DNA of 25,742 nucleotides from a virus, in the IMG/VR virus record IMGVR_UViG_3300006919_000388, positions 1 through 25,742 of that record, one strand, 5' to 3'. Positions 6,134-10,873 of this stretch are shown here, piece by piece. Below the pieces are notes generated by a model. The model did not search any database. It was not told the origin of the DNA and was given only the letters and a program-made list of their open reading frames with translations. Made by a program: the position numbers and the translations under genes. How positions within the stretch are numbered: the first letter of the stretch is position 1; each line of letters opens with the position of its first letter.

Positions 6134-6675
6134 TAATACTCTTCGTTCCCACTTTCACTATCACTAAAGTATCTAGTGTATTCATGAGAAATTACTTTTT
6201 TGTCATCCATACAATTAAATTCAAATTTACCTGATTGTCCGTCATTAATTTCCCAACCACCATGATTAGCTTCCAGTAAATCGTAAACACAATCTTCCAA
6301 GTAAACTATAACTTTTTCTATTTGACTAGTTGTGTTCTCTATTAGTTGTTTATCTTCATCCGTCATCTTTTCTGAAAAAAGAAATTTTTTATCTGCGTAG
6401 GCACCTAAATAAATGAAATGATTGTTGTCAGATAAATTAAAGGTGTAATCATCTATGCAACCACTATCACTGCTACCCGAGTAAGCTACTTCGACAGAAG
6501 TAATATTTTTGCCTAAGTTAAAATTTAAATAATTAAGCATTTCAAAAATTCTTTGCTTATTAACTTCTGCTCTAACAGAGGCTTGTTCTTTTCTTTTTTT
6601 CCACTCAGCTTCCCAATCATTATTGACAATCTGATTGATGACTTCTTCTTTATTAGTTTGTGTTGTTTCCGACAT
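6133..6675 (-). CDS. DUF6878 family protein
   Basis: A 180-residue acidic protein. A charged N-terminal helix (EWKKRKEQASVRAEVNKQRI) is followed by VEVAYSGSSDSGCIDDYTF, then late segments VYDLLEANHGGWEINDGQSG and FEFNCMDDKKV, ending in a YSDSESGNEEY-like acidic tail. These match the DUF6878 family: a (F/Y)-x-G-x-x-D-S-G-x-I-(D/E)-D strand, then Y-D-L-L-E-x-x-H-G-G-W-E-x-N-(D/E)-G. Function unknown. The leader ATAGGAGTATTATT and the promoter candidate at 6706-6732 make it the first gene of a new unit after the terminator at 6731-6766. Confidence 0.87.
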   Translation of the reverse strand: MSETTQTNKEEVINQIVNNDWEAEWKKRKEQASVRAEVNKQRIFEMLNYLNFNLGKNITSVEVAYSGSSDSGCIDDYTFNLSDNNHFIYLGAYADKKFLFSEKMTDEDKQLIENTTSQIEKVIVYLEDCVYDLLEANHGGWEINDGQSGKFEFNCMDDKKVISHEYTRYFSDSESGNEEY

Positions 6676-6705
6676 AATAATACTCCTATATTAATTAGTT
6701 AGGAG

Positions 6706-6732
6706 ATTATGGGATATAAATTAAATTGTCAA
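6706..6732 (-). promoter_or_regulatory. Putative promoter for the DUF6878/DUF6915 unit
   Basis: On the minus strand TTGACA (6727-6732) is followed after 15 bases by CATAAT (6706-6711), with TAATCT at 17 bases as an alternative -10. CTCCTA follows. It sits directly after the terminator hairpin and 31 bases before the start codon. Confidence 0.6.
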
Positions 6733-6766
6733 ATAAAAAAAGCCCACCTAGTAAAAAGTGGGCTTT
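6731..6766 (-). terminator. Intrinsic terminator
   Basis: A 9-bp perfect stem, AAAGCCCAC/GTGGGCTTT (6739-6747 with 6758-6766), loop of 10. On the minus strand seven T residues follow (6735-6741). It ends the unit containing the 18-residue peptide. Confidence 0.9.
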
Positions 6767-6801
6767 ATGTCAAAGTTAGGAATTAAGCAAGTAATATCAA
6801 A

Positions 6802-6858
6802 TTATATTAACTTTTCAATGAGTCTTGCTATCTTTTTTAATAACCATTCTAAAATCAT
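6802..6858 (-). CDS. 18-residue amphipathic cationic peptide
   Basis: A short frame encoding MILEWLLKKIARLIEKLI, starting by an ATGA overlap with the stop of the 66-residue gene and ending shortly before a strong terminator. On a helical wheel Lys8, Lys9, Arg12, Glu15 and Lys16 fall on one side and the Leu/Ile/Trp residues on the other. This is the pattern of membrane-active peptides such as phenol-soluble modulins, small toxins or holin-like effectors. GAGG lies about 14 bases upstream, so translation would rely mostly on coupling. The function is inference from composition. Confidence 0.5.
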   Translation of the reverse strand: MILEWLLKKIARLIEKLI

Positions 6859-7055
6859 ATTTGTTTTGCCTCTTCTATTCTAAATTCTTCTATTTTAATA
6901 GATGTTGGAGATATCTTATCCTCTCCCTCATCAATTAATCTGTTTCCATTTTGTTCAACCTGTATGATTGCACCAACTTCAGTATTATCTTCCACAGTAT
7001 AAACTTTGGTATATGCTTCATAAACATAGACCTTGTATTTTTTCTTAACCGACAT
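6855..7055 (-). CDS. Small hypothetical protein (66 aa), DpnD/PcfM-like pattern
   Basis: A 66-residue protein starting MSVKKKYKVYVYEAYTKVYT, followed by VEDNTEVGAIIQVEQNGNRL and ending in an acidic helix. The strand - E - strand - acidic - helix order resembles the 60-residue protein two genes upstream and the N-terminus of the 3661-3969 product. It overlaps the upstream frame by 11 bases and the 18-residue peptide as ATGA. Function unknown. Confidence 0.7.
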   Translation of the reverse strand: MSVKKKYKVYVYEAYTKVYTVEDNTEVGAIIQVEQNGNRLIDEGEDKISPTSIKIEEFRIEEAKQI

Positions 7056-7224
7056 CTATGAAGTTCTCCAAAAATATCTTTATTCTTTCTTTAATATCTT
7101 CATATTCCTCAAACGCAGGGGACATCTCATCTATTTCAACTCTGTCCTGAGAAACTTCTCTGATTAATTCTTGTAGCTTTTCATCTAAAAGTATTTCTAA
7201 ATGGTCATTAAAAAATTTACTCAT
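7045..7224 (-). CDS. Small acidic helical protein (59 aa)
   Basis: A 59-residue frame starting MSKFFNDHLEILLDEKLQEL, then IREVSQDRVEIDEMSPAFEE and a final helix KERIKIFLENF. It overlaps both neighbours (8 bases before, 11 after) and fills a gap in the operon. Acidic and helical like its neighbours. No family recognised. Confidence 0.72.
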   Translation of the reverse strand: MSKFFNDHLEILLDEKLQELIREVSQDRVEIDEMSPAFEEYEDIKERIKIFLENFIDVG

Positions 7225-7399
7225 CTTTAACCTCTTCTACACTTTCAACAAAATACCACTCTTTTTTAACTTCATTATCTTCACCTGATACTATGCCTAT
7301 ACCATTTTCAGCCTTATGTTCAGCTTCATCACGATCATTAGCTTCAATAATAAGATCATACCAAGTTTTGACATATACTCGTGTTTTGTAGTGTTTCAT
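7217..7399 (-). CDS. Small hypothetical protein (60 aa), DpnD/PcfM-like pattern
   Basis: A 60-residue protein starting MKHYKTRVYVKTWYDLIIEA, then NDRDEAEHKAENGIG and an acidic end. The pattern K-x-Y-x-V-x-V-x-x-x-Y-x-x-x-x-E-A-x-(D/N)-x-x-E-A is that of small DpnD/PcfM-like domains and agrees with the 66-residue protein downstream. The leader AATAGGAGATCAA gives a good ribosome-binding site. It is the first protein after the structured region 7419-7750. Confidence 0.72.
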   Translation of the reverse strand: MKHYKTRVYVKTWYDLIIEANDRDEAEHKAENGIGIVSGEDNEVKKEWYFVESVEEVKDE

Positions 7400-7418
7400 T
7401 TGATCTCCTATTAAAAGT

Positions 7419-7750
7419 GCTAAACCCTACTCAGTGTAAAGAAATGATTAACCAAGGAAGGAACTGAACAAGGTTTAGCGACTTGCAGTTTAAGTTTGCT
7501 TTTTTTAAAGTGGTTGTGAAAAACTTAGAGGCTACCTCTGAAACCAATCCACCCATGAAGTAAAAAGACATCACAAATATTTGAACAATTTTGCTAGTAG
7601 TTAAAAGCGAGGAGAAATTAACATAAGATGTATTGTTCAAATTAAAAGATCGACCAGAGCTCAAGGGAGTTCCAACCTGTGCCGACCACATTGGAAATGT
7701 GTTTTGATAACTTTTGATTGTGTCTTTTCTCCTTTCTGACTTCATAAATA
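7419..7750 (-). ncRNA. Candidate structured RNA with an exposed UUUCUCC loop
   Basis: This stretch has several self-complementary elements on the minus-strand transcript: CACATT/AATGTG with a 3-base loop (about 7687-7701), an 11-bp perfect repeat ATTTGAACAAT/ATTGTTCAAAT (7579-7589 with 7632-7642), inside it GTTAA/TTAAC (7600-7604 with 7618-7622) with the loop TTTCTCCTCGCTT, then AGAGG/CCTCT (7527-7539), and GCTAAACC/GGTTTAGC (7419-7426 with 7472-7479). A -10-like TATAAT lies just upstream. A 104-codon frame (7431-7745) crosses it, but that frame has no Shine-Dalgarno, is basic and Ser-rich unlike the acidic neighbours, and resembles nothing I know. I favour RNA; a small membrane protein (hydrophobic IVQIFVMSFYFMGGLV) is the alternative. 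Confidence 0.4.
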
Positions 7751-7757
7751 TTTTTGT

Positions 7758-7781
7758 ATTATAACTTTATGGGATTGTCAA
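7758..7781 (-). promoter_or_regulatory. Putative promoter for the structured RNA
   Basis: A perfect TATAAT (7758-7763) on the minus strand with TTGACA (7776-7781) only 12 bases upstream. That spacing is too short for a normal sigma70 promoter, so either only the -10 is used or another factor binds. Transcription would begin near 7750. Confidence 0.35.
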
Positions 7782-7832
7782 ACTAATTTTTTAAAAAAAT
7801 TAATTATTTATTTAGGATAAAAGTATTAAATG

Positions 7833-8324
7833 TCAATTTTCTATTTCTTTAAATTCTGCGTCTTGAATTAATTGATTTTCTTGTCTGTATTTTTCTAATT
7901 TTTCTCTGAGTTCTTTTCTCGACATGTTGTCCAGTGAAGCAGTCACTACTTCTTTTCGATCTACATAAAATCCACCCAGTAATCCTCTTCTATACTCGGC
8001 ATTAATTGCAGCACTGAACTGGTCTTTCTCAATAGCCATATCCCTTAGTCTTGCTAGTTCTCTTGCATGTTTCATAAATTCTATTTTAGCTGATTGGGCA
8101 TAGTCTTTGGTTAGGGTATCAATATATTCTACAACCCTAGGAAACATCTTAGGATTTTGTAAATTACAAGCTATCTGAGTTGCACTGTGTTCTGAGTACC
8201 CTGCCAGTTTGGCACACTCAGTGGGAGTGGCTCTCCCATTTTCTTTAACAAGGATTTGTGCAAAGGCTCGTTGCCTTCTGGTCAAACCATCTTCTTCTAC
8301 TACATCACCTAATCGTTTAGACAT
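7833..8324 (-). CDS. Terminase small subunit
   Basis: A 163-residue protein that would recognise viral DNA and start packaging with the large terminase. Residues about 14-50 (LTRRQRAFAQILVKENGRAT, then PTECAKLAGYSEHSATQIAC) form the helix-turn-helix found in phage small terminases. The centre (HARELARLRDMAIEKDQFSA, NAEYRRGLLGGFYVDRKE) is the R-D-x-A...W/F-S-A-A-x-x-A-E-x-x-R-G-x-x-x-G-x-Y-V-D-R segment typical of marine-phage small terminases, and the C-terminus is a helical tail. The length is usual. GAGG precedes ATG. It overlaps the 27-residue ORF upstream by 16 bases. The large subunit is not adjacent and not in this window. Confidence 0.85.
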   Translation of the reverse strand: MSKRLGDVVEEDGLTRRQRAFAQILVKENGRATPTECAKLAGYSEHSATQIACNLQNPKMFPRVVEYIDTLTKDYAQSAKIEFMKHARELARLRDMAIEKDQFSAAINAEYRRGLLGGFYVDRKEVVTASLDNMSRKELREKLEKYRQENQLIQDAEFKEIEN

Positions 8325-8392
8325 TCACATTCCTCTATTTCTTGTGCACACAATGGGCAATATTCAAGTAGTTCGTCAATAAAATCAAGCAT
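8309..8392 (-). CDS. 27-residue CxxC/CxC microprotein
   Basis: A short frame with MLDFIDELLEYCPLCAQEIE followed by ECECLND. Four cysteines are arranged C-x2-C-x8-C-x-C, enough for a minimal zinc knuckle. AGGATAAATAAAA before ATG gives a ribosome-binding site, and the end overlaps the terminase small subunit start, suggesting coupling. Coding status rests on the cysteine pattern and leader only. Confidence 0.5.
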   Translation of the reverse strand: MLDFIDELLEYCPLCAQEIEECECLND

Positions 8393-8408
8393 TTTTATTT
8401 ATCCTGAA

Positions 8409-8494
8409 GTAATGAAGTAAGGCTAAAGTATTGGCTAAGTAATGGCTAAAACCATTGAAATATATATATAATATATACATCATTACTCCATTAC
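8409..8494. repeat. Short GTAATG/GGCTAA repeats in a noncoding region
   Basis: GTAATG at 8409 and 8439 is matched by inverted CATTAC at 8481 and 8489. Three close copies of GTA(A/T)(T)GGCTAA lie at 8417-8426, 8428-8438 and 8439-8449. Between the direct and inverted sets is a run of alternating A and T (about 8459-8477). The rest of 8393-8576 is A+T-rich and holds no gene I would support. The layout is suggestive of an operator or replication-origin-like site. Confidence 0.45.
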
Positions 8495-8531
8495 GTGAAA
8501 AAAATGAAATGAAAAAATTTTTTATATAATA

Positions 8532-8551
8532 ATAGTTATAAAAATAACTAT
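8532..8551 (-). terminator. Weak A+T hairpin after the 8577-9425 gene
   Basis: A perfect 8-bp stem, ATAGTTAT/ATAACTAT, with a 4-base loop, followed on the minus strand by an A+T-rich stretch with AAAAAATTTTTT. There are no strong G-C pairs, so termination would be weak. Confidence 0.35.
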
Positions 8552-8576
8552 ATATTGTTTTTCTTTTTGAAGTCAT

Positions 8577-9425
8577 CTATCTCTTTGCTAATTTGATTAG
8601 CTTAGTTAAGCTATTTATTGTTTCCTTCATTTTATTAGCTTCTTGATCCATGTTCCGTGTTTCATAATAATTTAATAGTTCTATAGAGCTTGCAAGTCTT
8701 TCTTTTAAATCATCCCTTTTCTTGTTTTCTTCCTCTGTATCATACATAATATCAAACTCAGATTGTTCCAAGGCTTTAGGATTGTAAGCCTCTCTTTTGG
8801 ACAATTCTTCGTTAATTGCATCCAATCGAGCATGAGCCAAATACATTCTTCGGGTATTCATATCTAGTTTATTGTTCCATTTTTTGGATATTAAATCTCT
8901 CGGAGTCAAATCCTGGGGCATCTCTTTTACATTAGACAAAGCATTTTTCCAGCGTTGTGGGCTAAAGGTAGAAGTAGGATCATTAAAAGCATTAAAATAA
9001 TCTCTTCTTTGTTTATTGAGTTCCTCAGTGGATAATTGGGACATTTCTTTTTGCAGATCAATATCGGTAATAGGTTTTCCTGACACAGTATAAGAAACAA
9101 TATAAGGTTTCTTTTCTTCTACTTTTATTTCAGTAGTCTTAGGGGTTTCTGACTTTTTCTCTATCTCTTTTGCAATGTCATACAGTTCACCTAAAATATC
9201 AAAAGGCAATCCAGTTGTGGGATGTCTAGGTGGCTCGGGCTCAGGAGTAGGTCCTAGTTTCGTGTCACCCGATTCCTTGACCTTCTTCTTATCTTCTTTG
9301 TCCTTGTTACCGGTAGCCATAATCGTTGTTTGACTACCAATTTCTGCGTTCGCGACACTGGGAACATTTAACAAAAAGCGTAAATAAGGTGGGAGAGGAA
9401 GTATTTTATCTTTAAAATCAGCCAT
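8577..9425 (-). CDS. Hypothetical protein, possibly virion-associated (282 aa)
   Basis: About 282 residues from MADFKDKILPLPPYLRFLLN. Residues about 35-80 are a low-complexity Lys/Asp/Glu/Pro region ending in PTPEPEPPRHPTTGLP. The rest is helical and charged (STEELNKQRRDYFNAFNDPT, ARLDAINEELSKREAYNPKA, LIKLAKR at the end). Frame reaches further upstream to 9467, but GAGGATTAAT directly before ATG at 9425 decides the start, two bases after the previous stop. It shares the ATGGCTGA start with three preceding genes. No domain recognised; a structural or scaffold role is a guess from position. Confidence 0.72.
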   Translation of the reverse strand: MADFKDKILPLPPYLRFLLNVPSVANAEIGSQTTIMATGNKDKEDKKKVKESGDTKLGPTPEPEPPRHPTTGLPFDILGELYDIAKEIEKKSETPKTTEIKVEEKKPYIVSYTVSGKPITDIDLQKEMSQLSTEELNKQRRDYFNAFNDPTSTFSPQRWKNALSNVKEMPQDLTPRDLISKKWNNKLDMNTRRMYLAHARLDAINEELSKREAYNPKALEQSEFDIMYDTEEENKKRDDLKERLASSIELLNYYETRNMDQEANKMKETINSLTKLIKLAKR

Positions 9426-9426
9426 A

Positions 9427-9738
9427 TTAATCCTCGTATAAAGGTTTATTGACCTTTCTTCTTGCATTTATTAAATCACTAAGCATTTGACCAAGCTTAT
9501 TAGCTTCCTCAGGACTGTCTAAAGTGATAAAATCACCCTTCTCAATAGCATAGTCCATGGCTTGATCACCTAGGTCCACGAGTTTACCCTCAATCATCCT
9601 AATAGTAGGGTATAAAATTTCTTTCCCCTGGAACTCATTTGACTGAGTAAAAACCGTTTTACCATTCATTTCTGGAGTTTTTGGATTTAAGGCTCTTTGG
9701 ACCCACTCTAAGTTCATTATGGATTTTAAATCTGCCAT
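9427..9738 (-). CDS. Hypothetical protein (103 aa)
   Basis: A 103-residue protein starting MADLKSIMNLEWVQRALNPK, then MNGKTVFTQSNEFQGKEILY, TIRMIEGKLVDLGDQAMDYA and SPEEANKLGQMLSDLINARR. AGGGGGTATTT before ATG gives a strong ribosome-binding site. The sequence resembles small conserved proteins of marine phages in style but I cannot name a family. It is followed almost immediately by the 8577-9425 gene. Confidence 0.75.
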   Translation of the reverse strand: MADLKSIMNLEWVQRALNPKTPEMNGKTVFTQSNEFQGKEILYPTIRMIEGKLVDLGDQAMDYAIEKGDFITLDSPEEANKLGQMLSDLINARRKVNKPLYED

Positions 9739-9782
9739 AAATACCCCCTAAAAACAGGTTTTAAGAGCCGTAGAAGGCATCT

Positions 9783-10154
9783 TTACTTCCCCTTGAAGGC
9801 TTTACCGTACCCTCTTGAAGCTAATCTTCCTGCCACTATTGGTTTATTGCTTCGTGATGCAGGTTTATTTCTTTTTGTAGCCATGCCACCACTCTTCATT
9901 TTCATAACGGCACCACCATTTTTGCCTTTGGAAACAGAATCTCCTTTATTTTTTAAAGCATTAATTTTAACTTTAAATTCATCAAAGTCTGCCTGATTAT
10001 TAATATCTTTCCAACTATCCACACCCATTTCTTTTTCAACACTGTTAATAATAGAAGAATCATACCCTGATAAACTACCACCAAAGGTTAAAGTTTTATC
10101 GAGCCATAGTCCTATCTTATCTACCAAACTTGATTTTTTATTTTCGTCAGCCAT
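9783..10154 (-). CDS. Small protein with basic RGYGK tail (123 aa)
   Basis: A 123-residue protein. The N-terminal part MADENKKSSLVDKIGLWLDK is followed by a domain with SSIINSVEKEMGVDSWKDIN and a flexible Lys/Gly/Met-rich linker (GGAVMKMKSGGMATKRNKPA), ending VAGRLASRGYGKAFKGK. The tail matches that of the 80-residue protein encoded just upstream (VAGKLATRGYGKIMRKK). Such GGM...RGYGK tails are frequent in small marine-phage proteins of unknown function, often next to structural genes. It starts through TAATG. Confidence 0.78.
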   Translation of the reverse strand: MADENKKSSLVDKIGLWLDKTLTFGGSLSGYDSSIINSVEKEMGVDSWKDINNQADFDEFKVKINALKNKGDSVSKGKNGGAVMKMKSGGMATKRNKPASRSNKPIVAGRLASRGYGKAFKGK

Positions 10155-10396
10155 TATTTTTTCCTCATTATCTTTCCGTATCCCCTCGTAGCTAATTTAC
10201 CTGCTACCTTAGATTTACTTTTAGGTCGGTGTACCATACCACCCTCAGCTTTCTTTAATGAAAACATTTTTTTTATTTTTACTAAAAGACCTTCATCTTT
10301 TTTAGAAGAACCCTCACCAAAGATTTCTCGGATAGCATCATCGACATTTTTATAGTCATCTACCTTAACATCTTTTAGTTTCTTATCATCAGCCAT
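10154..10396 (-). CDS. Small protein with basic RGYGK tail (80 aa)
   Basis: An 80-residue protein: acidic N-terminus (MADDKKLKDVKVDDYKNVDD), a middle IFGEGSSKKDEGLLVKIKKM, then AEGGMVHRPKSKSKVAGKLA and TRGYGKIMRKK. The tail is paralogous to that of the 123-residue neighbour. Both genes begin at an AAAAAATAATGGCTGA junction, so a tandem duplication is likely. Function unknown; the basic tail may bind nucleic acid. Confidence 0.77.
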   Translation of the reverse strand: MADDKKLKDVKVDDYKNVDDAIREIFGEGSSKKDEGLLVKIKKMFSLKKAEGGMVHRPKSKSKVAGKLATRGYGKIMRKK

Positions 10397-10530
10397 TATT
10401 TTTTCTTTTTAGATTTTTTCATCATCTTGAAATCAGCACCGGTGATCTTGCCATCTTTGCTTTTATCCAATTTCTTTTTATTGCCCACCAGGCCACCTAA
10501 TTTCATACAAATACCAAAGTCATTACGCAT
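10396..10530 (-). CDS. Small basic protein with EF-hand-like loop (44 aa)
   Basis: A 44-residue frame starting MRNDFGICMKLGGLVGNKKK. It carries LDKSKDGKITGADFKMM, which fits an EF-hand or dockerin-type calcium loop (D-x-S-x-D-G-x-I-x-x-x-D), and ends in a lysine run. Similar D-x-N/S-x-D-G-x-(I/V)-x-G-x-D-F motifs occur in small marine-phage proteins, as I recall. The stop overlaps the next start as TAATG. The start lacks a clear Shine-Dalgarno; an in-frame TAA lies just upstream, so ATG at 10530 or the ATG at codon 9 are the choices. Confidence 0.68.
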   Translation of the reverse strand: MRNDFGICMKLGGLVGNKKKLDKSKDGKITGADFKMMKKSKKKK

Positions 10531-10545
10531 GACTTATTAGTACCA

Positions 10546-10716
10546 TTAATGCAAGGTTTTTTCTATAATTTTTTTCTTGACACAAGAACAGGGAAGTACT
10601 ACGAAAGTTTCCCCAAATTCGACAATAGAATAGCCCTCTCCTAAACAGAGAGAGCAATCCTTAACTATCTTGTTGCGTTTTCGTGAGGGAGATATTTTTT
10701 TCCTGTTTTCAGCCAT
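10546..10716 (-). CDS. 56-residue zinc-knuckle protein, DnaJ-like CxxCxGxG motif
   Basis: A 56-residue frame starting MAENRKKISPSRKRNKIVKD, followed by CSLCLGEGY (Cys21, Cys24) and LPCSCVKKK (Cys43, Cys45). C-x2-C-x-G-x-G is the half-motif of the DnaJ central zinc domain; the C-x-C pair would complete one zinc site. The first 51 bases overlap the 10665-10850 gene in another frame, so it is easily missed. AGGTAAAAGTGC precedes ATG. It sits two genes after DNA polymerase A. The marine phage HMO-2011 is reported to have a partial DnaJ central domain inside its PolA, which makes this position worth noting. Confidence 0.63.
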   Translation of the reverse strand: MAENRKKISPSRKRNKIVKDCSLCLGEGYSIVEFGETFVVLPCSCVKKKIIEKTLH

Positions 10717-10850
10717 GCACTTTTACCTAATGCAATACACTGTTTTAAAATAGTTTTAACAGGAAGCCCTGTGGTTTGTCTTATTTCTGCCACGATTGCA
10801 TAATCTTCTAAATCAGCCGCTAGGGATTTATATTTGTTAATATCAGTCAT
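10665..10850 (-). CDS. Putative ribbon-helix-helix protein (61 aa)
   Basis: A 61-residue protein starting MTDINKYKSLAADLEDYAIV, then AEIRQTTGLPVKTILKQCIA and LGKSAWLKTGK. The order strand (KYKSLAA) - helix - turn - helix (VKTILKQCIALGK) and the size fit a small ribbon-helix-helix DNA-binding protein, as found in plasmid and phage regulators. The match is by pattern only. AAAGGATTATAGA precedes ATG. It is the first gene downstream of polA, 23 bases away. Confidence 0.7.
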   Translation of the reverse strand: MTDINKYKSLAADLEDYAIVAEIRQTTGLPVKTILKQCIALGKSAWLKTGKKYLPHENATR

Positions 10851-10873
10851 TCTATAATCCTTTCTTTTATTAT

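Noticed and set aside
7655-7690. tRNA-like GTTCCAACC on the plus strand
   Set aside because: The bases around it do not form a T-arm or acceptor stem, and no cloverleaf can be drawn.
8385-8576. Minus-strand 63-codon frame directly after the 8577 stop
   Set aside because: Its Tyr/Phe/Asn/Ile-rich translation comes from A+T repeats and hairpins, it lacks a ribosome-binding site, and the region is better read as noncoding.
10630-10655. CTCTC/GAGAG hairpin after the ribbon-helix-helix gene as a terminator
   Set aside because: It lies inside the coding sequence of the 56-residue zinc protein, is short and lacks a T-run.
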